A stretch of 64,000 nucleotides of DNA from Karstenula rhodostoma CBS 690.94. Lineage: Eukaryota > Ascomycota > Dothideomycetes > Pleosporales > Didymosphaeriaceae. The stretch covers positions 70,224 through 134,223 of the forward strand of contig MU001503.1 of assembly GCA_010093485.1 (NCBI GenBank), given 5' to 3'. Shown one piece after another: positions 12,410-23,660 of this stretch. Within the stretch, counting starts at the first letter, position 1. Every line of letters begins with the position of its first letter. The notes beneath the pieces are model-generated. The model did not search any database, had not been told where the DNA came from, and saw nothing but the letters and a program-made list of their open reading frames with translations. Made by a program: the position numbers and the translations under genes.

Positions 12410-13184
12410 GAATTGCGAAAGGGTAGCGTGTATTAGTCAGGCATCTCGAGGCTGAATGATGCCTGTGGTGATGTGATGAGGTTATGATGACTCCAAGAGG
12501 GCCGCAAGCAAAAGGTTTATACCGATGCAACTAGCAGCTGGTGCTTGCAGCTCTTCACAAAGCCTTTACATGCGTTTTGTAAACGTATAGGTGCATGTTC
12601 CCTCTAACATGCTGATGATTCCATGTACCAGAAACAGTGACCGACGCCGTCACCACCTCCGAACATCGAAGCGCCTTTAGCTCATACCTCCAATATGCAA
12701 ATTCATGTACAAGCTATCCCTCGTATAAATTAGACTTTGGATTGTGATCTATAGCGGCTGTGACTGGGGCAATGCCCATGCATCAAATCTATTGTTCCTA
12801 CCAAACCACCATCGCTCAACTCTGCCTGAAGCCGCCACATTACAGCAAGCCCAGAATTCGGAATCGAAGTTACAAGAAAGAAAAGGTCGTGTCGTCGTAC
12901 GTTTTCTTGTCGTATAAGGGGTATTGGGATATCTCTCTCGTCGCCGCTGAAGATGAAGCATGAGAACAAAACAAATTTCGGAGTCGCCGAAGTGCTAGTT
13001 GGCGTGTGTTGTTGGATATCAAGGGTGTCCGTAACCGAATCCAGGCCACAGAGCAGGCGGAGCAGTGGCAAAGTAGATTGGCCTAGTTTCCAGATAAGTA
13101 AAAATCTTCGATCATGCGTGTCTCGTTCGGGAAAAGGACAGTAAAAAGAAAAGGCATGCAATGCAGAGCTCCGGGGATCAAGCA
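12410..13184. other. Intergenic, no supported gene
   Basis: Holds the possible promoter of the small minus-strand gene and the 3' region of the GNAT gene. No other coding signal is seen. Confidence 0.5.
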
Positions 13185-14069
13185 TTACAACCTTCCGCTG
13201 TCAATCTTCAGCCTCTTCCACATGCCCACGTGCTCGATGCCTTCTTCCACCCAATGCGGCTCTTTTCCGATCTCCACTTCGCCGTTTTCACTCACGAGTT
13301 CCTCCTTGAATCCAAAATGCTTCTCCCAGTAATTCTTGAGGTTGGCTTGAGCGTGAATCATAACGAGGCCTTGCCATGTGGCGGCGTCGTGCGTTGCCTG
13401 ACCGCGCAAGTTGGCAAACTCCATGGTCGTGGGTGAAGGTGGCTGATAGATGGTCTCCGGGTGCTTTGTGGCGTAGTCGATGGCCGTATTGATGAGCAAC
13501 TTTGCGAGGCCGAGTTTGCGGTAGGGCGCGAGAACAGCTAAGCGGCCAAGCTTGACGTACGGCTCGGTGGGGTGTTTCTTCTCGGACGCAGTGTTGGTGG
13601 CTGCAGGCGGGTCTGCGTCCGGATGCTTGTCTGCGCTCTCGATGTATTTGCTCGGCCCATGCGGCGCGGGAATCAACCGCACAGTGCCTACGGGTAGGCG
13701 CGAAGCTGATGCGCTTGCCCTTCTGGTGTCCTCCTCTTTGGTAGTTGAGCCTTCGGCGCGCATGTGCTTGGGTGGTGTACTTGCGGTGGATGCAACGGAT
13801 GCATAAACCACCCAATGCCAGCTTCGTGCGTCGTCCTCGTCGAACTCAGCCTCCAGGGGTACACCCTGCTCGCCATAGACTTCTTCACGCACCGACATGG
13901 CATCGCGGAAGATTTGTGGTATCGAGGCGGGCTGCTGAGTGTGTGGCTTGGTGTTATCATACTCGTTGAGGTCGTTCTTGGGCGGAGCGAGCATAGAAAG
14001 GAACTCGGTGCCTCCGTTTCCGTTGCCGTTGCCGTTGGCGGCGCCGAAGCCCGACGTGACGGTGGTCAT
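13185..14069 (-). CDS. GNAT-family N-acetyltransferase
   Basis: Single exon, 294 residues, ATG at 14069. The fold reads as a Gcn5-related acetyltransferase: VGTVRLIP (about 127-134), then VKLGRLAVLAPYRKLGLAKLL (172-192). Within this, R184-K-L-G-L-A189 matches the Q/RxxGxG/A pyrophosphate loop that binds acetyl-CoA. Near the C-terminus, HAQANLKNYWEKHFGFKEE fits motif B with its substrate side. The N-terminus holds an Asn-Gly repeat (12-20), and the domain is interrupted by a Ser/Thr-rich insertion (about 92-125) and another (about 142-170). The acceptor is unknown; the overall layout resembles fungal glucosamine-phosphate or general small-molecule acetyltransferases, without proof. No signal peptide. 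Confidence 0.85.
   Translation of the reverse strand: MTTVTSGFGAANGNGNGNGGTEFLSMLAPPKNDLNEYDNTKPHTQQPASIPQIFRDAMSVREEVYGEQGVPLEAEFDEDDARSWHWVVYASVASTASTPPKHMRAEGSTTKEEDTRRASASASRLPVGTVRLIPAPHGPSKYIESADKHPDADPPAATNTASEKKHPTEPYVKLGRLAVLAPYRKLGLAKLLINTAIDYATKHPETIYQPPSPTTMEFANLRGQATHDAATWQGLVMIHAQANLKNYWEKHFGFKEELVSENGEVEIGKEPHWVEEGIEHVGMWKRLKIDSGRL
14010..14037 (-). repeat. Hexanucleotide repeat coding Asn-Gly
   Basis: About four units of a six-base motif (CCGTTG and a near variant on the + strand) encode the NGNGNGNGG run of the GNAT protein. Length variation between strains would be expected. Confidence 0.75.
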
Positions 14070-15043
14070 CGTGGCGGAGGGCGCGTGTGTAGAATGTCTG
14101 TGGTTTGTCGAGGAGCGCAGGCAGACCTGACTCTTATGGCGACGACTTGAGCTTAGGCGTCAAGGTAATGGCGTGATAGCGGTTGTAAACTGCAGGCGCG
14201 ACGTGGTGCTCCTTCCCCTCTTTTTATCTCACTTGAGCGCGCTTTCCCCAAGGCTTAGACTAAAACAAACTCGAGCGCGTTATTCTCTTGGTGATTGAAG
14301 TCGCAGCCTGAGCGCTAGCGCGTTTCGTCTTTTATAATGGTACGATCAGCAAGGCGATCTGTGAGGAGGCCATGTTTTAAGGTGTGCTGCGTGCATGTGT
14401 CACAGGCTGAGGGTCCTCGATGACGTTACCTGCCAAGCGCTCGCGGGATCGGGTAGGCGCGATCTTTGCACACCTTGCAAACCCTGCAGCAGATATGGCC
14501 GAGATCGCCGGGCCTATCGGAAGAGAAGTAACAAACGGTGTTCAACAGTATCATAAAAACATGTCCCCCTTGGCTGACAGCTCAAAACTAAACGTCATGA
14601 GAAATATTACAACCAGTGTCAGAAACAAGCAAGTAGCGGAACAGTGTTTAACGAAGATCGATTAGTCTGTGAACCTGTCGTAAAAGCCATCGCAAACAAC
14701 TTGGGGCAGGACACCTTTTGGAAAATGTGGACCAAGCATGATTAAGAAACTGTTACGTGGATATAGACAGTATCTACGCTGAGCAGTGCTACCGAAATCG
14801 GAAACCCAAAAAGGAAGTTGATCTATAACGGGTATCCATAATGTTTGCAAATCAGTCTCGCCTATAACCGTTCTTGTAACCACGCTTCATGCATGTAAGT
14901 CATCCCGAGGATTTGAAGGAGATGCTATAATTGGTACAGGTAACAGTCAGAGCCCACTGCAGCCATGTCGTACGAAGTAGTAGTGCAGGGACAGGAACGC
15001 CCTTGTGTAAACTCAGCTTCTCACGCCTAGCAGCTTCTCACGC
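14070..15043. other. Intergenic between the GNAT and zinc-ribbon-like genes
   Basis: No supported gene. An open frame at 14420-14665 (81 codons) has no motifs. Confidence 0.5.
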
Positions 15044-15048
15044 CTAGC
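15015..15048. repeat. 17-base tandem duplication over a stop codon
   Basis: AGCTTCTCACGCCTAGC occurs twice head to tail (15015-15031 and 15032-15048). The second copy contains the TAG stop of the neighbouring minus-strand gene. The duplication therefore added 3' sequence without altering the protein. Confidence 0.85.
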
Positions 15049-16546
15049 TCACGGATCGTCGAGAAGTCGTAGACACCTCTTCCTCCATTACAGGGTCAGC
15101 CGAACGTGATGTTTCAGGAGCGTCGCTTCCGGTCGAGATATCTTGAGGAGCGACGGAAGCGAGTGAGAGCCGATCCACTCCGCGCCAGGAACTACGGGCC
15201 GTCCCCGCAAGCACGGAATCCATAGAATCACGCTGCGTACGAGCGTATCGGGGTTGCTGCCAAGACAGTCGAGATCGAAACAGAGACGCTGGGCGTGGCG
15301 AGCGGGAATGCGCGTGCAGCGAGGACCGCGGGCTTGAGGAACCCTCCGGAAGCTCAACAGCAGTATCTGCCTCCGAGATTCTTGTCGCGCTGATCGTCAG
15401 TGGTCCGGTGTGGGTAAACAAGGCACCTGCAGGGAGTGCGTCAAACTGACTGCCCATCTGCTCGAGAGAATAGCGTTGGAAGGTTGATGTGGTGGCTGAA
15501 CGATGTGGTGGTAGACTGTAATAATCGCCAATGGAAGAAGTCGAGTGCCGTCGCTTGCAGTCACACTGGAGGGCAGAGCGACGCTTTGACTGCTTGAAAG
15601 CCGTAATGCGCTCTCGAATCCACATATCGCGTTGTTTTGGAGTCATGTTACGAATGGCCTCCTTATCAACGGATTTCAAGTCTTCGATGATTTGCCTAGT
15701 AGTCTTCGCAGGCCCGCCATCATCATACTTAGCAGGCCTGGATGGTCTCTCGTTCCCCAAAGACGCCGAAGCAACGACTTCAAGCGATGTGCTCTGTCTT
15801 TGTATTTCCATTTCAGTGTTTGGTACACTCCCTTCGCTTTCTGCATTCGATTTAGACCCTTTCGACTTGTAGGAGAACGGTTTAAAGCGAGCTTTTCTCA
15901 ACACACCGAAAGCGTTTTTGAGCTTGCGTCTGATAACTTTGAGTGCCGGTGTACCGTTCTTCGAGAGGCTAGGTAACGAGCTCCTTGCCATAGGTTCGTT
16001 CTTTAGCGTCGGTCTCGCTTCGACATTAAAAACGGGCGAAGCATTGGTACGGTAGTTCCTATTGATCCCCCGCTCAGCATTCGCGGAATCATCGGGAAGC
16101 TTGCGATCGCATCGTGCGGACGATTTGCGAGATGGTGTCGGCGAAGGATCTTCGGGAACGTTGGCCAAAGCTGTTGGTGAGGCGATTGAGACTGTCGATC
16201 GTACCATGCTCAATAGAGTGTAGCGAAAGTTGATTTCCCCGTAATCCAGCTCCGTTGTAACGGTACTGAGCAAAGATATCTGCGTACTGTTCAGTCCACC
16301 TACGGTAAGCCACTTTTGGCCACAGCGGTCGCAAACGACGTCGCTAGCTTCGCACATGCCTTCAACGAGGTGTATCTGAACCACAGCAGCTTTGTGATAG
16401 TGACCACACCTCGCACAGTTCCCATGGATGGTAACGGGCCAGCTGCCTGAGGGAGGCGAAGGCTGCTTGTCGCTACTGATGGTCGACATAGTATCGCGCC
16501 GTATAGAAGCCGATGAAGACGGGAAGGTTTCGGGAGGCACGTCCAT
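15044..16546 (-). CDS. Unknown Ser-rich protein with zinc-ribbon-like N-terminus
   Basis: Single exon, 500 residues, from the first ATG at 16546; the frame stays open a few codons further but only from GTG. Near the N-terminus are two CxxC pairs, Cys44/Cys47 (CARCGHYHK) and Cys72/Cys75 (CDRCGQKW), followed by TVGGLNSTQISLLS. That spacing suits a small zinc ribbon. The rest is long, Ser/Thr/Pro/Arg-rich and probably disordered, with a Lys/Arg-rich patch (about 198-225, KVIRRKLKNAFGVLRKARFK) and a short helix near MTPKQRDMWIRERITAFKQ (about 300-320). I do not recognise a named family. No signal peptide or membrane span. A nuclear or cytosolic regulatory protein would fit, but this is a guess. 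Confidence 0.72.
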   Translation of the reverse strand: MDVPPETFPSSSASIRRDTMSTISSDKQPSPPSGSWPVTIHGNCARCGHYHKAAVVQIHLVEGMCEASDVVCDRCGQKWLTVGGLNSTQISLLSTVTTELDYGEINFRYTLLSMVRSTVSIASPTALANVPEDPSPTPSRKSSARCDRKLPDDSANAERGINRNYRTNASPVFNVEARPTLKNEPMARSSLPSLSKNGTPALKVIRRKLKNAFGVLRKARFKPFSYKSKGSKSNAESEGSVPNTEMEIQRQSTSLEVVASASLGNERPSRPAKYDDGGPAKTTRQIIEDLKSVDKEAIRNMTPKQRDMWIRERITAFKQSKRRSALQCDCKRRHSTSSIGDYYSLPPHRSATTSTFQRYSLEQMGSQFDALPAGALFTHTGPLTISATRISEADTAVELPEGSSSPRSSLHAHSRSPRPASLFRSRLSWQQPRYARTQRDSMDSVLAGTARSSWRGVDRLSLASVAPQDISTGSDAPETSRSADPVMEEEVSTTSRRSVS

Positions 16547-17445
16547 GCTGACAGGTTTCCAGCGAACGGCTCTGACCACTCACACCGTGTTCTGTTGAGA
16601 CTGATAGGTTGGCCCTCAAAAGGTGTAAGGTCGGAAATACCGGCTCAGAGAATTGGAAGCATGGAACTCTATGAACAGAATATAATATCGAACGATAAGT
16701 ATGCCTCAGAAAAGGTCGCAGAAGCGAATACACATCGTTATGGAAAGATTGTATTGCATGAACGATATGTGCGTGAGGAAAGAATAGTGATTATACACAC
16801 AAGGCTACGAGTTGTGCAGGGCGACAACCACGTTTTATTAAGATGATGATATCGTCGTACGTTGTCGGAGACCTGCTCCCAAAAGTCGGTGCCTTAAACA
16901 AGGCATCGAACGCCGCATCAAGAGGCCGACAACTTCGTATCGTGATGTGCGCAGTGTGGCGCAGTTCCGCTCTCACGTACTGCGCCACCCCAAAGGTCAA
17001 ATGTTGAGCGCGACATACGCCATCCAAGCAAATGAGCAATCTCTATGCTGCAGCATACGCGATCATCTGGGGTAGAACTCAATGCATCGTTTTCGTGAAC
17101 ACGAACTGTGCATAGCCTTCTCACTGCGATCTGTACCACGGGGGTCGCAAGGGGCAGGATGGGGCTGCAAACAGGCAGCGGGACGGACTCAGAGCGTAAC
17201 CAGAGAGCAAGACTAGGTCGAAGTCATATTGCAATCAGACCGAAACGAAACCAGTGGTGAGGCGAGAGGGGGGAGGTTCGGTGTTCACGACGAGGAAAGC
17301 GCGAACTCGGTTAGTGCGCCTCCCAGGATGCCGAGCCACTAGCGCCGACCGGCGCACACACAACTTTCGAAATCGCCCTCTTTCCCTCGAACTCGCTAAA
17401 GCCTACGACAATACCCATCGACGAGCCCCCCGACAAGCCGCCATC
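16547..17445. other. Divergent region upstream of the zinc-ribbon-like gene and RPS18
   Basis: Shared upstream region of a minus-strand and a plus-strand gene. No further gene is supported. The RPS18 leader near 17,380-17,445 is C/T-rich, as is common for ribosomal protein genes. Confidence 0.5.
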
Positions 17446-18430
17446 ATGTGTGAGTACGCCCTTCAGCAGAGCTCTCTCATGCTGTACGATAGTCCAATGC
17501 TCGCATGGTCTCGGAAGACGAGAGCTGGACGCATCGTTATGCACTTGCTCTTCGACGCACAGCTGAACTGACATTATCGCAGCGCTCGTCACCGGAGAGA
17601 AGTCGAAGTATGTACAACCTATTTTACGAACCCAGCGCCTTCGCAGGTCTACATTCGTCCCCGCAAGACCGTATCACGAACCAGCAACACTCGATTTTGT
17701 CCGCAGCGCGCACGGTGGAAGCACAACAGCAAGGTCGACCGGCTGGCTATGACGGAGTTGAAGAGCGGGAATGGCTGTTGCAGCATGTCCAACTCACTGG
17801 GAGAGGGGAGCCTTGCTGTCTGAAACCATATCGTGCGAGCTGCGGATACGTGCAGTTGCGTGGGGCATTGTGGTTCTCTGAGGCCCTTTGGAAACTTGAG
17901 CTTTACATGGCCTGTTGAGAACGATGCTGACTTGCCTCAGCTTCCAGTACATCATCCGTTTGTTGAACACGAACGTCGATGGAAAGCAGAAGGTCATGTA
18001 CGCCATGACCAAGATCAAGGGTGTCGGTCGCCGATACTCCAACTTGGTCTGCAAGAAGGCCGATGTCGATCTCGGCAAGCGTGCCGGTGACCTCACCTCC
18101 GAAGAGCTTGAGCGTATCGTCACCATCCTCCAGAACCCCCTCCAGTGTACGTACATCCACGACCTGCGCTAGGCGAGCAAGCATTGATATCTCGCAGACA
18201 AGATCCCTACCTGGTTCCTTAACAGGCAGCGCGACATTGTCGACGGCAAGAACTCCCAGGTCCTCGCCAACGGTGTCGACTCCAAGCTCCGTGAAGATCT
18301 TGAGCGCTTGAAGAAGATCCGTGCTCACCGTGGTCTCCGACACTACTGGGGCCTCCGCGTGCGTGGTCAGCACTCCAAGACGACCGGTCGCCGCGGCCGC
18401 ACTGTCGGTGTCTCCAAGAAGAAGGGATAA
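17446..18430 (+). CDS. RPS18: 40S ribosomal protein S18 (uS13)
   Basis: Four exons, 17446-17449, 17583-17607, 17941-18146 and 18198-18430, give 155 residues. The first exon is only four bases (ATG plus one base), the second 25 bases; together they encode MSLVTGEKSN. The third begins [18 protein letters not shown] and carries [20 protein letters not shown]. The last ends [12 protein letters not shown], typical of the eukaryotic protein. uS13 sits in the small-subunit head and contacts tRNA and the large subunit bridge. Introns clustered at the 5' end are normal for fungal ribosomal protein genes. The second intron is 333 bases; I looked for C/D box motifs in it and found none convincing. Confidence 0.96.
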
Positions 18431-19536
18431 ACGTTTTCGCTTTCGCTGGGCAGCCGGGGCTTTGTGTGGTGCGGGAACAAGGCTTCTTCGGGCGGGGAGG
18501 TGCACTCACGGTGTTACAAAGGGCATTCATTGGCTTTCACGCTACTTCATGCGCTTCGGATGATATGAAATGGCAATGAGGAATTCTAGCGGTTAGGGTA
18601 AACAGCCTGTACCAAAAATCACACAATCTACCTGGTTCTTCAAACACATTGAATTTCTGTTATCTTGTGATGATTTCACACCGACCATGCTATTGAGACG
18701 AGTCGAAGTTTTGTTCCAGTTTTGCCCTGGTTGCTAGGCTCCTGCCAAAAGTCAACGTCATCCCTTTCGAAGATTTGGACTCCAGCATCCACACAGCCCC
18801 GGCAGCAAATACTCCCCAAGGGTCGTTCCGTCACCCTCGTGCACCCCTGTCTGAACATATGAGACCTCCAGTCCTGAGATCAGTTTGCCATCATCGTTAG
18901 TTTCGACAAACTGATGCTATTCGCGCGTGCCTAGAACAGTCATGTAGCATCCCCAGGGAACCCCCATCGTCAGGAAAGCACCGCTTGCCGGCCTAAAGAG
19001 CCCTTGGTCTCGACGAGACAGATGTTGTTCTCAGAGTCACCTACCTCTTTGACGCGATAGTTCTCGCTATAAATCACAGCTTGGTACTCCCTGCATTCCT
19101 CCCGCCATGCTTAGGTAAGAGTGACGGTAGCGTCTAGCTCTGAGAAACTGGAGACCAAACAATGTGTCGTACCATTTGCGGCATGACTTGAGTCCGCTTG
19201 AATGTTCGAAGAGGAAAGGGTTTCTCTAAAACAAGTGCAGTCCCAGACCTTGCTCGACGGCAGACCAGCAAGAGAATGGATTGATCACTGCGACGCTACG
19301 ACAACCAAGTCTTAGGTTCGACAAATTGGAACTAGCACGGCGAGATTGGTAGGTGTAAATATGAAGCTAGATTATGAGCAAAGAGAACGCATAATGAGCT
19401 AAGAGGCCTGCCACTCTCCCGAGCAAATGTTACAGAGACATGCAGCACCTATGTTCGAACGCCGAATTCACCCATGAATACTATGATAATTTATTCAACA
19501 AAATTGACCACTATCGCCCAAGGCTTACAATAACTC
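18431..19536. other. Intergenic, no supported gene
   Basis: RPS18 3' region and about 1 kb of sequence with only short motif-free open frames. Confidence 0.55.
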
Positions 19537-20853
19537 TCAAAAGAGGTCTCTGAATTCAAGATACACCCAATCCGAATCTTGGTCACCCTCATTTCCCATT
19601 GATTTACCATTTCGTGCCGTACCCTCGTTTCTGTTCGTTTCCTCATTCGTTCCAGCATCCTCGTTTCCATCCCCCTCCTCGTTCGTTCCGTCATCCGTAT
19701 AGATTTCTGACTCGTCTTCATCATCCAGCTCATAATAGCCCCTTTCCGTCCAACTTTCCGGCTCATTCTCAATATGGCAATCACACTTCATGACTCTAAG
19801 AGCTCTCCGTTGTTGCTTGATCTTTTCGAACAAACACCTCGCGCTCGGTCGATCGTTACGATGCTTTTGCAGCATCGGCTCACAGTACCGCTCGTAGAAC
19901 CTACGGCTCTCCGTATCCCACCCAACCTGAAGAACACTCTTGAACTTATGCGTAACGCGGTGATACTGCCTCGTGCAATTATTGTAGTCCCTGAATATCT
20001 CGTCGCGGAAAGCCGCAATGTTGCCATCTCCACGGACGACAAGAAGCTCCACGAACACGAGACCAAGGGAGAAAACGTCCGTCTTCGAGCCATGAGATAA
20101 AGGCTCGTTCTCTTCCCCGCGGAAGGATTCTGGAGCAGCGAAGAGCCGAGTAGCTATTGCTTCACTTGTTGTAGACGTCTCATCGTCTGCTTCCAACCGG
20201 CGGGAAGAACTGAAATCAGTGAAGTATATCCGGCCTCGCCGACAGATGAGGTTGCTCGGTTTGATGTCGTCGTGGTGAACACGTCGTGAGTGCATGTAAG
20301 CTAGAGCTGATAGCAAACACATGTACCACTGTTTGATCCAACTCTTATCGAACACCTCGGGATTCAGTGTGTCTCCGATGTCCATGAAGGTCTGCAAGTC
20401 GTACTCTCCAACCGGTTGCATAAGGAGATACACATTTAGATGTTTGGTGTCCTCTTTTTGCTGATGACAGCTCACGAACCGAACGATATGCGGATGAGAG
20501 AGTCGCTTTAGGCTGAGAATTTCGCCTCTGATTTGGCCGATTTGTGTGGCGGCCCTTTTCCCCCGGAAATCGGGGACAAAAAAGCGTTTTCGTGCCATAG
20601 TCTTGCCGCTTCTCTTGTCAATGACCTCTTCTACTTTGCCGCTCCTTCCCTCGCCCAGTGGCTTCACGAGCGTAAGATCGCTCAATCGATACACGGTTAC
20701 TTCTTCTTCTGTATATTGTCGCTCTCTTGTACCTTCTCCAAGATAGAACGGCTCTTCCAAGTGTAAAGGTGGGGGAAAACTCAATGGAGAAACGCGTTTG
20801 CGGTCTTCGCGGACTATGCGGTTCGCAATGGCTTCCCATTCGTTTGATGTCAT
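19537..20853 (-). CDS. Protein kinase-like protein with altered HRD and DFG motifs
   Basis: Single exon, 438 residues from ATG at 20853; the frame runs a little further but only from TTG. The kinase domain spans about 60-355: glycine loop GEGRSGKV (67-74), candidate VAIK lysine Lys89, catalytic loop HDDIKPSN (His194, Asp196, Lys198, Asn201), metal site DFS (213-215), and AAPESF. The Arg of HRD is replaced by Asp and the Gly of DFG by Ser, while the catalytic residues themselves remain. Activity is therefore likely but unusual. The C-terminal 70 residues are an acidic Asn/Glu/Gly-rich repeat-like tail. Such divergent single-exon kinases are common as lineage-specific expansions in filamentous ascomycetes. 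Its substrate and pathway are unknown. Confidence 0.87.
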   Translation of the reverse strand: MTSNEWEAIANRIVREDRKRVSPLSFPPPLHLEEPFYLGEGTRERQYTEEEVTVYRLSDLTLVKPLGEGRSGKVEEVIDKRSGKTMARKRFFVPDFRGKRAATQIGQIRGEILSLKRLSHPHIVRFVSCHQQKEDTKHLNVYLLMQPVGEYDLQTFMDIGDTLNPEVFDKSWIKQWYMCLLSALAYMHSRRVHHDDIKPSNLICRRGRIYFTDFSSSRRLEADDETSTTSEAIATRLFAAPESFRGEENEPLSHGSKTDVFSLGLVFVELLVVRGDGNIAAFRDEIFRDYNNCTRQYHRVTHKFKSVLQVGWDTESRRFYERYCEPMLQKHRNDRPSARCLFEKIKQQRRALRVMKCDCHIENEPESWTERGYYELDDEDESEIYTDDGTNEEGDGNEDAGTNEETNRNEGTARNGKSMGNEGDQDSDWVYLEFRDLF

Positions 20854-21373
20854 TCTGGCACAGTTTTCGGTCAATTGAGAGATTACTCTCGAAAAAGAGA
20901 AAAAATGATAAGCTGTGAAGTAGGCTGGGTGCGGGGCTATGAGGAGACCAGGCTATGTGCGAAGTACTCAGCCTCGCCAGGCTTGGCACTGCAAATGGAA
21001 GAATGGAAGGCACGTTACACAAGATCATCCATGCATCTGAGGAAAGCGGGCATTGTCAAGTAACGTGTTCGACATCAACCCCCCAGCCACAGCGTGCTTG
21101 AAGCTCGAGCTAGGCCAGGACCGTCTGCATCGGGTCGACTTCTAAACCGTAATCGAGAAACTGCTGCCATTTGAATCATGTGTTTATTGATCTCATGGGC
21201 CTCCATAGTTATCAAACTGTCCATTGTTGGTATTGTACACGTGCAGCAACAACATATATCAACGCCCCCAATGCATCCTATACCAACTGAAGATAGCCTC
21301 GAAAAAAATCGAACCCAGATACTTTCAATCTGATCGCCCCACTTGGTACATCAGGTCGGTGACGTGGGTCACT
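20854..21373. other. Intergenic between kinase and carboxypeptidase genes
   Basis: Promoter side of the kinase and 3' region of carboxypeptidase Y. Nothing further is seen. Confidence 0.5.
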
Positions 21374-23054
21374 CTACGCCCAGAATTCACCAGACAACCA
21401 CCTAGTTAGCATATCAGCCGACGCTGCGGGCTGGTCGTACGGCACCATGTGGCCACCAGCATGCAATCTCATGAAGGTGAAGTTGCCACTTGACTTGACC
21501 TGGCCAATCTTCTTGCCATCACCTCCCAGCTTAAGGTCCTTGAACTCAGCCTTGGTGTAGTCCTTCTGGCCGGGCCACTCAAGAGCTTCGGTCCAGGCCT
21601 TGTTGCCAAGCCAGTTGCAGATGTAGTCGGCGTCGCCGGCGTAAATGAGGACAGGGATCTGCTCAAGGATGCCGGGAACGACACGGTGGTAGGGCTTCAT
21701 CCAGTCACCCTGAAGAAGGAAGTCGCGGTTGATGTTGAAGTTGCAGCTGTCGTAGGAGTTGACCTCAGCACCAACGGCCTTCATGACCTCCTTCTTGTTG
21801 AGGTAAGAGCTAATCCAGTCAATTTCATCATAGCAGAGATCGTTGTCACCGCAAGGACGGCGGACATCGTAGACGTTCTGGCCAGTGCGCTGGTACGGGC
21901 CTATCATAGCGTTGTTGCAGTAGATTGAGGCGGGCACGCAGCTCCAAACCGACTCGGAGTTGTAGCAGTTTTCGATAAGACTGGCGCAGCGGGGGTAGGC
22001 ATTGTCCATAGACTGGCACTGGCTCTCGTCGAGGACAGCGGGCCAGCCACCCTCACCGCAGGCCATGGGACGGTAGTACTCGTACTGAGTCAGACCATCA
22101 GTAAGACCGTTGCCGATGAGGATGGACTGCAAGTTGATGTTGCGCTTCTTGTGCGAGAGAATCTCAGATGCGAAGACGGGAATGTAGTGTCCAGCGTAGG
22201 ATTCACCCGAGATGTGGAAGCTCTGGTGGGAGTACTCGGGGAACTGCTTGAAGAAGAGCGTGAGCAGAGCATAGATGTCCTTGCCAGCAGCAACCGTGTT
22301 GCTGACAGAGCCGCTGCTGTAAGAGTAGCCGACGTTGACGGGCTGATCAATGAAGATGACCGAGGCGTTTGCGTTCCACGAGAAGTCGTTGAACTTGACC
22401 TTGCCGTCCTTTTGGACAGACGAGGGACCGAGCTCCATGAAGAGACCCATGAGCGACGAGCAGCCGGGGCCGCCATTGAGCCACAGCACTACGGGGTCGT
22501 TCTCTGGGTCGTTGCGGGACTCGAAAAACCCTGAGTGTTGTCAGCATGTGCGATCAGGCTGGGCCATGCAGGTACTCACAGTAGAAGAGATGCTTGTCCT
22601 CCTCGTTGTCATCGAGATAGCCACTGTACTGCTTGACGTTGTCGATTCCTAGTACGCTCGGGTCGACCTTCTTCACGCGCAGGTCGAAGCTCTCGAGCTT
22701 GCCGTCAATCTCGCGCTCCTTGTCGCCCTGGGCGTTCTCGACCCACACGCTCTGGACATCAGCGCCCTTGATGATGTGGTCCCACTCGCTGTCCTCTCGG
22801 CGCGTGTGCGGCTTCGGCATGGAGAGGAAGGAGGCCTGGTCGAACGACTCCGGGAACATGAGTGCTACCTCATCCCAGACGCGGCGGGCCTCGCCAGTGA
22901 GCGATTTGAGCGACTCCTCCAGATTCTGGAGGGGCTTCATCCATGACTCTGTGTTGAGGTGCTTCAGCTGCTCGGGGAGCTTGAAGACCTGCTGCTGCGG
23001 AGCGACAGCGGCCGAGGCGGCTCCAGCGAGGAGCGCGGAGGCGGCGACCTTCAT
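21374..23054 (-). CDS. CPYA: Carboxypeptidase Y (vacuolar serine carboxypeptidase, S10)
   Basis: Two exons on the minus strand, 23054-22580 and 22530-21374, give 543 residues. The 49-base intron lies inside the codon for Trp159, restoring [18 protein letters not shown] signal peptide (about 1-17) is followed by a long propeptide, then the S10 domain. The oxyanion motif [10 protein letters not shown] is at 174-183. The catalytic triad is Ser269 (GESYAGHY), Asp460 (GDADYICNW) and His519 (HAGGHMVP). The protein removes C-terminal residues from peptides in the vacuole. The start is the ATG that begins [11 protein letters not shown]; an upstream open extension lacks support. It shares a 606-base divergent upstream region with the SBDS/Sdo1 gene. 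Confidence 0.97.
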
Positions 23055-23660
23055 GGTGGCCAACGGATGCGAGAGCTTCCCGAGCTCTGGCGGTTGTGTG
23101 TGAGGGATGGGGTATGGAGGAGCTAAAGAACAGACACAAAGAGGGATGGATGGAATCAATGAACAGCGGTGAGCTGAGGAGAGATGGGATGGAAGAGGGA
23201 GCTCCGGGGGCGATGCGGTGTATCTGTGGAGGTGAGGCGCCGTCTCCAGGCAACGGATGACGCATACGGGAGCTTATCAGGTGGCTGGAGCTCCATCAGC
23301 TAGCTAATCACGAGGCGCCTCCGCGTTTCGAGCACTGACTGGCGCGGCACACCCGCACCGAGTGACCAAGGCAGCCTCACCTACGCTGCAAATGGCGGTG
23401 CATTCCAGCTGTCCAGTGTCCTGGTGCCTGCAGCGGATTGCATTCAGTCCATGAAGCTGCATTGCCTTGCCCTCGTGGCTGTACCTGCCAGTCGTACCTG
23501 CATTCGCTGGAAGCGGACTAGCATGCTTGGCGCCGTCAGCCCTGCCGTGGTTCGTCATGTGCACTAACGCCTGCGGGCAACTTTTAGAGGTACCTCTTCA
23601 CGACGACTTCCCACAACCCAACACACACCACGTTGAACCTCGCAAGAAAAAATAGCCACC
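23055..23660. promoter_or_regulatory. Divergent promoter of carboxypeptidase Y and Sdo1
   Basis: The 606 bases separate two start codons on opposite strands. No gene or clear TATA box is seen. Shared regulation is possible but not shown. Confidence 0.5.

Noticed and set aside
17608..17940. snoRNA in the long RPS18 intron
   Set aside because: No C box with a matching D box and terminal stem could be found by eye.
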